Assembly (NCBI GenBank): GCA_050250815.1
Contig: JBFWNY010000002.1
Location: forward strand, 127,486 to 191,485
Direction: 5' to 3'
Length of the DNA: 64,000 bases
From: JAEUMD01 sp050250815
GTDB lineage: Bacteria > Pseudomonadota > Alphaproteobacteria > Rhizobiales > Hyphomicrobiaceae
A program made the position numbers and the translations under genes. The notes under the pieces are model-generated. The model ran no database searches. It saw only the letters and a program-made list of their open reading frames with translations, and had not been told where the DNA came from. This document shows, in pieces, positions 35,449 through 44,371 of the stretch. The first letter of the stretch is position 1, and each line of letters begins with the position of its first letter.

Positions 35449-35541
35449 CTATGACAAAATGTCGGTGCCTATGACATGCCCGTTTGCTCTCTGACATCCT
35501 GGCGCAAAACTCCGACATTTCGTCATAGCAACTCTGACATC
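35449..35541. repeat. Iteron-like GACA repeats with a long inverted repeat
   Basis: Five copies of a CT(A/C/T)TGACA-type box occur in about 95 bp (35449, 35469, 35489, 35532 direct; 35512 inverted). CTATGACAAAATGTCGG (35449-35465) and CCGACATTTCGTCATAG (35512-35528) form a 17-bp inverted repeat with one mismatch. This pattern is typical of plasmid origin iterons or an autoregulated operator. Confidence 0.6.
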
Positions 35542-35549
35542 TGGTCAGA

Positions 35550-35582
35550 CGTCTATATATACAAGATAAGAAAATAGAACAG
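35550..35582. other. AT-rich stretch beside the iterons
   Basis: GTCTATATATACAAGATAAG and the bases after it are strongly A/T in otherwise GC-rich DNA. Next to iterons this would suit a DNA-unwinding element of a replication origin. Confidence 0.45.
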
Positions 35583-36182
35583 GCCGACGACCCTTGAAGT
35601 TATCCCCACCGACGCCGCCGGCCTTGAATGAAAAGTCCCGAACAGAGGGGTGTTCGAGTTCTTTTGGATAGCTTCTGAAAGCGCGCAATAGCAATGCGCC
35701 CCGTCGGGCTGACGCCCGACTTCATGCTTTTTCGCGCTTGTCTTCGAGGAACGGTCGATGCCTGCGCGCGACGGCGCCTTGATCCTTGGCGGACACGGTC
35801 CCTTGCGGATCAGGCTTGCCCCTCGCCGCTCGGCTGCACATATGCGACAGCGCCGGAGCGGCATCGGGGAAACGCATGAAGTCGGGCCTCATCCGAAAGG
35901 ACTGACGGGAGAAGCGAAAAAGCACCGCGCGGCATGCGGGGTGCGGTGGCCGACGGGGCGCACGTCCCGGTCGGCATGGATCGTGTCCGGCGCTTTCCAC
36001 AGGACACGCAAGGATCTGCACGGCGGCCGTCTTATACTGAAAGCTGGAGCCGTCGCAGGTTCCCTTCAGCCGTGACGCACCGGGCCGATCGTGCGCAACG
36101 CGCCGGTATCGGCACAACGAGCCAATTGGGCAGATGCTCACCCAGGTTGCCAGCCTGGCCGGGCCGCGGCTGGCGAGAGCTT
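35583..36182. other. Gap without a convincing gene
   Basis: About 600 bases before the TraD-like gene. Several overlapping open frames of 60-140 codons exist on both strands, but none has a recognisable domain or good ribosome site. It may contain the leader of the ATPase gene. Confidence 0.4.
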
Positions 36183-37511
36183 ATGACACAGTCTGCTTTT
36201 TCAACATGCGCGCCCGATAGTCATCCGCCGTTGCGGCTCGGTTCGGTCGAGCGCTATGGGGCAATCGACGTCACGCATCCGCCGCTCGTTCTGGACGGCG
36301 ATGCGCGGGCGCGCCATCTCTATGCGATCGGCGCCACCGGTTCCGGCAAGTCGACGTTGTTGTTGTCGCTGATGGCGCAGGATCTGGCAGCCGGCGCCGG
36401 CTTCTGTCTGATCGACCCGCACGGCGATCTCGCCGCCGATGTGCTGGCCATGATTCCACGGCGGCGCACGCACGAGGTGTGCGTGATCGCACCCGCGGGC
36501 GCGGCGCGTCCCGTCGGTCTCAATCCGCTCAGCAACGTGCCGGAACATGCGATTGCCTTGCAGGCGGCCAACATCACCGCAGCCTGCCGGCATGCGTGGG
36601 CTGAAAGCTGGGGCGTGCGCCTCGACTACATCCTGTCGCGTGGTCTGCAGACGCTGATCGAGGTGAATACGCGCGTGCCGGCCCGACCGGCGCTGTCGCT
36701 GATCGCACTTGGCCGCCTGTTTGCTGATACATCTTTCCGCAGTTCCCTGCTCCACCATGTGCAGGACCCGACGGTTCTTGCCTTTTGGCGCGATGAGTTC
36801 GAGCGCTGGCCGGCAGCTAAGCGCGAGGAGGCGTTGATGCCGCTACAGAACAAGATCGGTGCGCTTCTGTCCCATCCCGATCTTCGCGTTCTGTGGGGTC
36901 AGTCGCATGGCACGGTCGATATCGGCGAATGTCTCTCCCGTCGCCAGATCATCATCGCAGATTTCTCCAAGGCGCGGCTCGGTGAGGAGAATGCGCGCCT
37001 TGCCGGAGCGCTGCTTGTCAGCGCCATCACGCAGGCCGCGATGGAGCGCCCGCGCGATGCGCGTATCCCCTACGCGCTCTACGTCGACGAGTTCCAGAAC
37101 TTCGCCACCACGACCTTCGAGATCATTCTGTCGGAAGCGCGCAAGTGGAACTTGAGCCTTACGCTGGCGCATCAGGCGTTGTCGCAAATCCCGGAGCGTC
37201 TGCAGGCGGCGATCCTCGCCAATGCGGGATCGGTGGTCGCCTTCCGTACCAGCTTTGATGATGCACGCGTGCTCGCGCCGCGCCTGCAGCTCGGCAATGC
37301 CGATCAGCTTGTCGAATTGGCAAACTGGACGGCGCGGGTGTCGCTTCTGGAACATGGTGTGCCGTCCGAGCCCTATGCGCTCAGAACCGATCCACCGCTC
37401 ACCGGACATCCCGCGCGTGCTGCCAAGGTCCGCCATGAAAGTGCCGAGCGGTTCGGCCAGCCCCGCGCAAATGTGGATGCGGCCATCAAGAGATTCTTCA
37501 CTGCAGCGTGA
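36183..37511 (+). CDS. VirD4/TraD-like type IV ATPase
   Basis: A 442-residue P-loop ATPase without membrane helices. Walker A is GATGSGKST (about residues 50-58), followed by FCLIDPHGDLAADVL. Walker B is ALYVDEFQNF (about 300). The segments LSEARKWNLSLTLAHQ and LANAGSVVAFRTS are typical of TraD/VirD4 coupling-type ATPases with the TraM-recognition domain. It is probably a soluble relative used in DNA transfer or plasmid maintenance. It is convergent with the replication-relaxation gene, overlapping it by 14 bases. Confidence 0.88.
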   Translation: MTQSAFSTCAPDSHPPLRLGSVERYGAIDVTHPPLVLDGDARARHLYAIGATGSGKSTLLLSLMAQDLAAGAGFCLIDPHGDLAADVLAMIPRRRTHEVCVIAPAGAARPVGLNPLSNVPEHAIALQAANITAACRHAWAESWGVRLDYILSRGLQTLIEVNTRVPARPALSLIALGRLFADTSFRSSLLHHVQDPTVLAFWRDEFERWPAAKREEALMPLQNKIGALLSHPDLRVLWGQSHGTVDIGECLSRRQIIIADFSKARLGEENARLAGALLVSAITQAAMERPRDARIPYALYVDEFQNFATTTFEIILSEARKWNLSLTLAHQALSQIPERLQAAILANAGSVVAFRTSFDDARVLAPRLQLGNADQLVELANWTARVSLLEHGVPSEPYALRTDPPLTGHPARAAKVRHESAERFGQPRANVDAAIKRFFTAA

Positions 37512-38502
37512 CCCGATCCGGATCGAGGCGCACGGTGTTGCCGTTCGCATCGCGCCAGTCGAGTTCCAGAATATCGTCTTGCTGCTTCATTTCCGCAGCC
37601 GACGCGAACATAAACAGCCGCGCCTGATGCGGCACGTGCTTTTTGACGACCTCGGTCAGCCGGCCGATGCGGTCTCCCCCACCCGGCCGCGGCTCGCATA
37701 CGAACAGCACCTTGAAGTTGCGCCAGCCAAGCCGGTCCGCGACAGCGCCGCTACGTTTGATTGCGGCGTAGCCAAGGAGCTTGCGCAGAATACTGGTGCC
37801 GGTGAGTGTCGGTGTTCGCCCGCCGCGCGCTTGCCGGCTGCGGACGGCGGGCTCGGTGTCGCGGTCGATCTCGACCAGATAGCCATAGGTCCTCTCCCCC
37901 GACTGGATAGCGAAGGCGAGATCGGGCTCAATCCCGATGCGCCGCGTTTCCGTGCCGAGCGTCACGTCGGCCGAAAAGCGGAACGGGTGCGTTGAAGAGT
38001 GGCCAGTAGTGTCGAGCAGATCGTCTCCAATCGCAATCGGTCTGCTCCGGGCATGCGATTCTCTGAGCGAGATGGCGAGTTCGTTGACGAGCAGTTGATG
38101 GTCCAGGAAGCCGCGCGTCGCCTGCCGCACCTTTCGCGGACTTGCGATCTCAAAGTCTGCATCGAGATCGGTCAATAGGCGCGTTCCTTCCCGACCCAAG
38201 GCATAGGTCAGCGGTTCGGAACCCGGACGCACGAAGCTGTAAGCGGCGCGAGGCCGCGCGAGGAATCCGCCATGAAAGAGTTCGGTCAGGCGATCGCGTA
38301 TCCGCTTGGCCGGATCGAAGATGCCGTAGCGTGCGTCGATCCCGCCCGGCGTGAAGCCTACGAGTGCAACGACGCGGCCGATCATGCCCGAGTGCAGCAC
38401 CCGATAGCGCGCGACCGCTTTGACGATGGCAATGTCTCGTGGCGTCAAGTGAAGACCGGGCGCGCCGCCCGGCTCGAATCGCAAGCGCTTTGATGCCGTC
38501 AT
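37498..38502 (-). CDS. Replication-relaxation family protein
   Basis: A 334-residue protein. The N-terminal winged helix (LTPRDIAIVKAVARYRVLHS, IRDRLTELFHGGFLARP, YALGREGTRLL) and the nuclease-like middle (RRIGIEPDLAFAI, TYGYLVEIDRDTEP) mark the replication-relaxation (Replic_Relax) family known from plasmids and ICEs, often next to TraD-like genes as here. The exact activity is unknown. A paralogue lies at 58315-59296. Confidence 0.85.
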   Translation of the reverse strand: MTASKRLRFEPGGAPGLHLTPRDIAIVKAVARYRVLHSGMIGRVVALVGFTPGGIDARYGIFDPAKRIRDRLTELFHGGFLARPRAAYSFVRPGSEPLTYALGREGTRLLTDLDADFEIASPRKVRQATRGFLDHQLLVNELAISLRESHARSRPIAIGDDLLDTTGHSSTHPFRFSADVTLGTETRRIGIEPDLAFAIQSGERTYGYLVEIDRDTEPAVRSRQARGGRTPTLTGTSILRKLLGYAAIKRSGAVADRLGWRNFKVLFVCEPRPGGGDRIGRLTEVVKKHVPHQARLFMFASAAEMKQQDDILELDWRDANGNTVRLDPDRVTLQ

Positions 38503-38914
38503 GCTTCAAGTGTACCACGCGGACGGGTCGGCATTCACACCAGCATTGCACATCGGCACGCACCTGCCTTTCGGCAAGCGTGCCACGAGCGCCGCGTGCG
38601 CCAAGGACAAGCAAGCGCTCCGAAGATCGACGTTTGATTCTGCATCTCGCGCCCTTGTCGCACGCGTCTCGCTCGTGCCTCGGCAGATGCACGGCTGGCT
38701 CCAATGATCAGGCGGCGGCCTCACCAATGATCACGGTGGGGCGCCGACGACGGGCGCGACGTTGCTGTTCGCTCGCGCCTGACGTATACTGCACCAAGAT
38801 TCCGAACAGCTCTGCTCTCTCCCGAAACGACGTTTGCAGCGACACGTCCGCGCCGACCGTGCGCGTGCCGCTGCCAATGTCGGCAGCACTGACGCTCTCG
38901 AAAGGAGGCCTGTC
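38503..38914. other. Gap without a convincing gene
   Basis: About 410 bases between divergent genes. It must hold both promoters. No operator or RNA gene was recognised. Confidence 0.4.
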
Positions 38915-39154
38915 ATGGCTGAGCAGAAGCTCTATCGCGTCTATTCGATCATTCCCAAGCCCGGCAAGGACGAGCACGGGCGACCGAACACCTTCTGGCT
39001 GAATGTCGGAACGGCATTTCCTCACGAAGACGGCAAGGGGTTCAACCTCATGCTGCAGGCGTTGCCGATTTTCGGCGAAGGCAAGCTGGTCGTTCGCGAA
39101 GTCGAGTCCGAGGAAGAGGATGATCCAAAGCCCGCGAAGGGCAAAGGCAAGTAG
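38915..39154 (+). CDS. Small conserved-looking protein, unknown function
   Basis: A 79-residue protein starting MAEQKLYRVYSIIPKPGKDE with a strong ribosome site (AAAGGAGG, 6 bases before the ATG at 38915). The body is beta-rich (FWLNVGTAFPHEDGKGFNL and ALPIFGEGKLVVREV) with an acidic then lysine-rich tail. It is a frequent type of small protein in alphaproteobacterial mobile elements; function unknown. Confidence 0.75.
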   Translation: MAEQKLYRVYSIIPKPGKDEHGRPNTFWLNVGTAFPHEDGKGFNLMLQALPIFGEGKLVVREVESEEEDDPKPAKGKGK

Positions 39155-39183
39155 CCTTGCACTCCAAGCATATGCGTTAGTTC

Positions 39184-39211
39184 GCGAGCCGTCTGTAATA
39201 CGGCGGCTCGC
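39184..39211. terminator. Hairpin after the 79-residue gene
   Basis: GCGAGCCG and CGGCTCGC form a perfect 8-bp stem with a 12-base loop, 30 bases after the stop. The T run is weak, so termination is possible but not certain. Confidence 0.45.
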
Positions 39212-39272
39212 AACTCCCTTTCGCCATCCGGCATCGCACTCCGCGATGTCGGTCGCCACAGGGAGTATCAAA

Positions 39273-39611
39273 ATGTCTGATGCAAAGACCGATCGCATTC
39301 GCGATCTCAACGATCAGTTCCGCAAGGCCCTGCCGACGACGACGGGACGCGTTCTCGTTACTGCCGGAGTCAACGACCAGGGACCGGAGTTCGTCGCACG
39401 AGCACTGGCCGCAGTCGCGTCATTCGACGACTTCACGAAGGACAACGATCCCTACCACGAGCACGACTTCGGTTCGTTCAAACTCGGTGGTCATAAGCTC
39501 TTCTGGAAAGTCGACTACTACGATTCTTCCGGGGAGATGGGCTCCGAAGACCCGAGCGACCCGGACGTGACCTTGCGGGTCCTCACCGTCATGCTGGCCG
39601 AAGAGTACTGA
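39273..39611 (+). CDS. DUF3768-like protein
   Basis: A 112-residue protein starting MSDAKTDRIRDLNDQFRKAL. The family pattern RIRDLNDQFRK, RVLVTAGVNDQGPEFVA, FTKDNDPYHEHDFGSF, LFWKVDYYD and RVLTVMLAEEY matches DUF3768, a small protein family common on rhizobial plasmids and ICEs. The function is unknown. An upstream in-frame ATG at 39246 is possible but lacks a ribosome site. Confidence 0.85.
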   Translation: MSDAKTDRIRDLNDQFRKALPTTTGRVLVTAGVNDQGPEFVARALAAVASFDDFTKDNDPYHEHDFGSFKLGGHKLFWKVDYYDSSGEMGSEDPSDPDVTLRVLTVMLAEEY

Positions 39612-39619
39612 TGGCGCAC

Positions 39620-39651
39620 CCCGCGTCGCAACCGAAAGGATGCGGCGCGGG
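39620..39651 (+). terminator. Hairpin after DUF3768 gene
   Basis: CCCGCGTCGCA and TGCGGCGCGGG form an 11-bp stem with one T-G pair and a 10-base loop, 9 bases after the stop, followed by ACCTTTGTT. Confidence 0.6.
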
Positions 39652-39717
39652 ACCTTTGTTATCCAGGCCGTGCAGTGGCGCATTTCTGGATTTGCGATAG
39701 AATGAACCACACCATCT

Positions 39718-39894
39718 ATGACCAAGACCCAAGTCAAATTCAGCGATGATCCAAAGAGGCGAAACACCTCGATCATACTGACCTGCGAAAAGTGCCGCTG
39801 CCAGTTCCATCCACGCATCGGCGCCCACATCGCCAGCGCCAAATACTGCTCACCCATCTGCGCTCGAAAGGCCGTCGGCCGCCGCAGCTTCTGA
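39718..39894 (+). CDS. Small zinc-ribbon-like protein
   Basis: A 58-residue protein (MTKTQVKFSDDPKRRNTSII) with two cysteine pairs, CEKCRCQF and KYCSPICARKA, like the recognition zinc knob found in HNH and FCS-type proteins. The second pair, YCSPICARKA, is a common ending of small DNA-element zinc proteins. It has no signal peptide and precedes the methyltransferase by 60 bases on the same strand. Confidence 0.65.
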   Translation: MTKTQVKFSDDPKRRNTSIILTCEKCRCQFHPRIGAHIASAKYCSPICARKAVGRRSF

Positions 39895-39954
39895 TCGCGC
39901 TTATCCACTCCGTACAATGCGTAAATTGCCGCGGCATGGTATCCTTCGGTCTAT

Positions 39955-40923
39955 ATGGCCGGAAGAGCCAGGAAACAAAAATACCAAGCGGCATCGTTAT
40001 TTGCGGGGTGTGGTGGACTTGATCTTGGTTTTCGCGGCGGCTTTACCTCACTCCGCAATCGCTACGCCGAAAACGCTTTTGAATTCACGTTCGCAAATGA
40101 CATCGAACCGCACGCGACACTCACCTACGCAAACAACATCTCACCCGACATTGTCACCGGCGACATCCTTGAAATCCTGAAAAGCAATGCGCTCCCCGCT
40201 CGCGCCGACATCGTGCTCGGCGGCTTTCCCTGCCAGGACTTCTCCCATGCCGGCAAGCGCCTCGGTTTCGATGCGGCACGCGGCAATCTCTACAAGGCCA
40301 TGGGCGACACCATCAAACGCCTGAGGCCCAGCCTCTTCATGGCAGAGAACGTCAAAGGGTTGCTCACGCTCGACGAAGGCGCGGCGATCGCCACCATCAC
40401 CCGCGACTTCGAGCACCTTGGCTATCACGTGCGATACCGCCTCTACAACACCGCCGGGTTCGGTGTACCGCAGCGCCGTGAGCGCGTCGTCATCATCGGC
40501 ACACGCAAGGACGTGCTGCCGCCTTTCGAAATGCCTGAGCCGCATCTTGATGAGAGCGAATGGGTCACATTGCGGGCTGCCATCGGCGATCTGGCTGATC
40601 AGCCCGAGAGTTCGGTGCCCAACCACATCTGGTCGCGGGCGCGCCGCAATACCGGCCAGGGCAATACGACCGTTGATCCCGATCGCCCGGGCCCGACCAT
40701 GCGCGCCGAGCATCACGGCAACATCGAATATCATTGGTCGGCCCCGCGCCGTCTTTCCGCGCGCGAGGCGGCGCGCATCCAATCCTTTCCCGACGATTTC
40801 ATCTTCTATCCCTCGACGTCGGCCGCCTACCGCCAGATCGGTAACGCCGTGCCGCCCGTGTTCGCCTGGCACATCGCACGCGCCATTCAACGCTTTCTCG
40901 ATCGGCACCTTTCGCGCGTATGA
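39955..40923 (+). CDS. DNA (cytosine-5) methyltransferase, type II R-M
   Basis: A 322-residue C5-methyltransferase with the motifs in order: AASLFAGCGGLDLGF (I), GGFPCQDFSHAGKR (IV, catalytic Cys), AENVKGLL (VI), PQRRERVVIIG (VIII) and YRQIGNAVPPVFAWHI (X). It protects host DNA by methylating cytosine. Its stop overlaps the start of the next gene by four bases (ATGA at 40920-40923), pairing it with the putative endonuclease. The recognition sequence cannot be read. Confidence 0.93.
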   Translation: MAGRARKQKYQAASLFAGCGGLDLGFRGGFTSLRNRYAENAFEFTFANDIEPHATLTYANNISPDIVTGDILEILKSNALPARADIVLGGFPCQDFSHAGKRLGFDAARGNLYKAMGDTIKRLRPSLFMAENVKGLLTLDEGAAIATITRDFEHLGYHVRYRLYNTAGFGVPQRRERVVIIGTRKDVLPPFEMPEPHLDESEWVTLRAAIGDLADQPESSVPNHIWSRARRNTGQGNTTVDPDRPGPTMRAEHHGNIEYHWSAPRRLSAREAARIQSFPDDFIFYPSTSAAYRQIGNAVPPVFAWHIARAIQRFLDRHLSRV

Positions 40924-41951
40924 TCTTTTCCGACCGCATCGGTGGCGACAGTGTCGCGTTCGAGCGCCTGTTGGAAAGATCTTCGGCGTCCTTGCGGAGT
41001 GCGCTTTCCGGTTCCTCCACACCCCCGGCCGCCGACGTTTTCGAACGCGCCGTCTGCACGCACATGCAGGAGGCCGCGTCGGACAGCGACTTCGCGGATA
41101 CGATCCGGCAGACGAACGACCATGCCTTTCCCGACATTGTCGCTCGCCGCTTCTTTGGTGTCGAGGTCAAGATGACCAAGCAGGACCACTGGCGCTCGAC
41201 CGGCAACAGCGTGCGCGAGCACTCCCGCGTCGACGGCATCGAGCGCATCTACATGCTGTTCGGCAAGTTCGGTGGCGGCTTCGATGTGCGCACGCGGCTC
41301 TATCAGGAATGCCTGAGCGAGGTTGCCGTCACCCACTCGCCGCGCTATCTGATCGACATGACGCTGGCGCAAGGCCAGTCGATTTTCGACAAGATGGGTG
41401 TGGCCTACGATGAGCTGCGCACCGATCCGAAGCTCATCCCGCGCATCAAGAGCTATTACCGCAGTCAGTTGCGCGAAGGCCAGGAGCTGTGGTGGCTGCA
41501 GGACGAGCACGCCGTCTCGCCGATCATCCGCCCGTTCAACTCCCTGACCAGGCACGAGCAGCGCAGCCTCAAGATCGATAGCCTGATCCTGTTTCCCGAG
41601 ATCCTCGGCAACACTTCCCCGAGCAAGTACGAGCGTGTCGCCGCCTATTGGATCGCCGAGCATGGTGTCGTGTCGGCAAGCCTGCGCGATGCCTTCACCG
41701 CCGGCGGCCGCAAGACGGTTCCTGGACTCGGTGAACTCCGCCAGGTCGACGTGCTGCTCCTCGGCGTCGCCCGCGATCTCATCACACGCTTGAAGAATTT
41801 CGACGAGGAGGTGCTGATGCACTATTGGCGAGTGCCTACAGTTGACACCAACAGGGTTGAGCAGTGGATTGCATTGACGGAGCCTGCGGCCGATACTCGC
41901 CTGTTTCGTGAGATACTCTTGGGAGAATACGTCGCCGGATACCGGGCCTGA
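40920..41951 (+). CDS. Putative type II restriction endonuclease
   Basis: A 343-residue protein directly coupled to the cytosine methyltransferase. A PD-(D/E)XK-type site is visible: AFPDIV followed by FFGVEVKMTK (Asp...Glu-Val-Lys), with DHWRSTGNSVREH after it. Type II endonucleases vary too much for a firm family by eye, but the coupling to Dcm and the nuclease motif make a restriction enzyme the best call. Confidence 0.85.
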   Translation: MIFSDRIGGDSVAFERLLERSSASLRSALSGSSTPPAADVFERAVCTHMQEAASDSDFADTIRQTNDHAFPDIVARRFFGVEVKMTKQDHWRSTGNSVREHSRVDGIERIYMLFGKFGGGFDVRTRLYQECLSEVAVTHSPRYLIDMTLAQGQSIFDKMGVAYDELRTDPKLIPRIKSYYRSQLREGQELWWLQDEHAVSPIIRPFNSLTRHEQRSLKIDSLILFPEILGNTSPSKYERVAAYWIAEHGVVSASLRDAFTAGGRKTVPGLGELRQVDVLLLGVARDLITRLKNFDEEVLMHYWRVPTVDTNRVEQWIALTEPAADTRLFREILLGEYVAGYRA

Positions 41952-42078
41952 GCGCTGTCTTCGGAGAATCAGGTGGTGCTGATGGCGGCTCACTACAGCT
42001 GGAAGACTCGATGGCGGAGCTGGTTACATTGAGTGCCGGCAACAACCAAGCGCACTGCTAGACGTGGTGAACACACCG

Positions 42079-42603
42079 CTACGATACTTGCAGTCGATTT
42101 TTCAAACCGAGATCGTCAGCGATGATTCTGTGGATTGCGCATGCAGATGATGCAGGATCTCTCAGATTTCCGTGAAGAGCCTGAATGTCTCCGACAAAAC
42201 CACACGGCTTTTGGTCCTGAAGCTTAAGGGAAATAACAGGTACATTTCGACCGAGGGCAAAACCTATCTCCTGCGTTGTCCAAACGCTTTCATAGAAATC
42301 ATCAGTGATAAAGGCCAATGCCACTTCCATGGTTTCCAAGCCCTCAACAATCGCCCTTTGCCACTGACTCATCGCCTCAATAGAATAGTGAGCCACGAAA
42401 GAAGATATTCCGAAGGGCTTCAAGGATTGGGCCAATTCAGTTGCCTGGCCTCTGTACTCATCTCTATGGCTGATAAACAATCTCAATTGGCCCGGCGCCC
42501 ATATGGACAGCTTATTCGGATCTATTCTGGGGCGTTTTGGCGAAAACGCGATATCGGGCTTGCTGTGAAGATGAAGATTCTCAACGTTTGATATCTTCAC
42601 CAT
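42079..42603 (-). CDS. TIR-domain protein
   Basis: A 174-residue protein. After a 38-residue leader, a TIR domain runs from LRLFISHRDEYRGQATELA to about residue 160, with KPFGISSFVAH, LETMEVALAFITDDF and the likely catalytic WTTQE (Trp108...Glu112). Bacterial TIR domains cleave NAD+ in antiphage immunity. The gene is AT-richer than its surroundings, a sign of transfer, and lies 12 bases downstream of a membrane-protein gene on the same strand. Confidence 0.85.
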   Translation of the reverse strand: MVKISNVENLHLHSKPDIAFSPKRPRIDPNKLSIWAPGQLRLFISHRDEYRGQATELAQSLKPFGISSFVAHYSIEAMSQWQRAIVEGLETMEVALAFITDDFYESVWTTQEIGFALGRNVPVISLKLQDQKPCGFVGDIQALHGNLRDPASSACAIHRIIADDLGLKNRLQVS

Positions 42604-42615
42604 GTAATGCTCCCG

Positions 42616-43227
42616 TCAATCCTCTTGCGCATCAGAGCTGGTCTCATTTATTACAGCGGTCTCTACATTGCCAACCGTGACACCCTCGGCTTCAATTGTT
42701 ACTGCGCCAATGCTGTCCTTGTTCATAACCTCGACAATAGCATCTCTCGCCGCTCTTATCCTGTCCTCTACCGTTGATTTGAATATGTACGGCTTATTTC
42801 TTCCGGTCATTACTATCTCTAAATTGTAGAACACTTCCTTTCTCTTTTCCGGAACGGTTCTGGTGATCGATTCGGAGGTGCGATGCTTATTAACAAGCCA
42901 CGCAATCGTAACCGCTGCGCCACAAGCTGCCAGGAGGTTCAATGGAGTGAAGATAGAATTTATATACAGAATTATTCCAAGCAGCATCAATAATGCCGCA
43001 AGCCCAATTAATCCTTTTCTGTCGGATATCCTGAAGCGTTCCTGCAAAACCTCTTCGCGTTCGGGAGCGACTAGTTCCCCGCCAGTCGTATAAAACCGAA
43101 TGGCGCTGATTTGAGAGATCTGAAGATGCGTGTGCCCCTTGTATATGAACAGCTTCGAATTGACGATGAAATTACTGTTCCTCGCGGGCATTTTGGACAT
43201 TACCCTAGTTGCATTCTTGTGGGGCAA
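42616..43227 (-). CDS. Two-TM protein, DUF6232-like
   Basis: A 203-residue protein with two hydrophobic segments (GLIGLAALLMLLGIILYIN and PLNLLAACGAAVTIAWLVN) after a beta-rich N-terminal region (NSKLFIYKGHTHLQISQISA, YTTGGELV). This layout resembles DUF6232. It is AT-rich like the TIR gene it precedes. Its stop is 12 bases before the TIR start, so the two form an operon and may work together, for instance sensor and effector. That function is inference. Confidence 0.6.
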   Translation of the reverse strand: MPHKNATRVMSKMPARNSNFIVNSKLFIYKGHTHLQISQISAIRFYTTGGELVAPEREEVLQERFRISDRKGLIGLAALLMLLGIILYINSIFTPLNLLAACGAAVTIAWLVNKHRTSESITRTVPEKRKEVFYNLEIVMTGRNKPYIFKSTVEDRIRAARDAIVEVMNKDSIGAVTIEAEGVTVGNVETAVINETSSDAQED

Positions 43228-43763
43228 GCTCGACGCACTATGAATTGTCCTTCTGTTGCGTTGGCGAGTTGACGTAGTCGGGCAACGAATTGGCTAACGG
43301 CCTAGACGTTTCCAACTTCGGTTGGCTCACGTTCCGGTTGGCAACACAACAATAGTAGGAGCATACGATCGTCGTCGAAATAGTGGCGCCGCCTGATGGA
43401 AGCGTTCACCACACAACGGTGCGTTTGCAACAGATATAATTATCGCGACAATGTCACTTCTGTCACGCAGGCAGACGATCTCGTTGGCATCTTGCGCTAA
43501 TATCAGTTCTCCGGCCCAGGGTCATGTGCAGGCATTTGCGACATTGCTGTCATTAACGCTCTGCCCCCAATCGCGACCGTAGGCGGGACGAAATGTGAAC
43601 GTTGATTGAGGCCCTGACCCGTACGTCGCTTCCCATTGTTGGTCGCAGCTCTCCCAAAGCGCGGCAGGTGCGGCCAAGGCAGCCGCATATCAAAAGACCG
43701 CCCCACGTGATCCGCAGAGCGGTCTTCTGTCTCCGGCAAGAGGAGTGTCCGTCCTCGCAAAGT
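43228..43763. other. Gap without a convincing gene
   Basis: About 540 bases upstream of the TIR pair. Short open frames on both strands have no recognisable content. The promoter of the TIR operon should be at its left end. Confidence 0.4.
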
Positions 43764-43964
43764 CTAACGAACCGCGTCACGCTTGGCCAAGCGCTCCTCG
43801 ATCCAGTCCTCGACCTCCGACAAGAGCCACGCCACCCGGTTCTGACCTAGCCGCAGCCGTTTCGGGAATTGGCCGGCCTTCTCCAGGCGCGCGATATGTT
43901 GGGTCGAGTACTTCACGAGTTCCTTCAGCTCCTTCTTGCAGATAAGCTGTTTTGGATGAGACAT
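43764..43964 (-). CDS. AlpA-like helix-turn-helix regulator
   Basis: A 66-residue protein starting at 43964 (MSHPKQLICKKELKELVKYS). The pattern STQHIARLEKAGQFPKRLRL followed by NRVAWLLSEVEDWIEERL is the AlpA/excisionase family, which controls prophage and ICE integrase genes. A longer frame reaching 44078 is not conserved. Its target may be the mobile block on either side. Confidence 0.85.
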   Translation of the reverse strand: MSHPKQLICKKELKELVKYSTQHIARLEKAGQFPKRLRLGQNRVAWLLSEVEDWIEERLAKRDAVR

Positions 43965-44371
43965 CGGATTCTCCTGATGTTGAGGAGCATCGCGATGCCC
44001 CAGAGCCTCGGCGCCATACCGAGCCCAATGGGCAGTTTCGAATCTACGCCGAAATCCGTTGCCGGACAAGATTCTCATGGCTGCTCATAGCGCAACATTT
44101 TGCGCGTTGGCGCGTCGTCGGGGCGCGCTGATGCGCATCAGGTGATCGCCTCGCCCCGCATCGCGGCGCCGGACATCGAGCGAACGGGGTCGAAATCGCG
44201 ATCCGCTCCCCTGCCTTCACTCCTGGGAATGGCCCTGGCTTTCAGATTGCCAGGGGCGAAGCCAGGGGTGAATGTGCGCAACTCACTGACGTTTTGCGAT
44301 TTTTGCCGAGCGTCTGCGATCCGCTTTCCTCTCCGACTTGACCCTCTTCATGGGTCAATATGTGACCCGCA
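43965..44371. other. Gap without a convincing gene
   Basis: About 400 bases between the AlpA-like gene and the convergent end of the J-domain gene. No gene or RNA was recognised. Confidence 0.4.

Noticed and set aside
35583..36182. Open frame extending the TraD-like ATPase upstream to 35934
   Set aside because: The added 83 residues are unlike the family, and the ATG at 36183 fits better.
43503..43850. Overlapping short frames upstream of the AlpA-like gene
   Set aside because: No conserved pattern on either strand.
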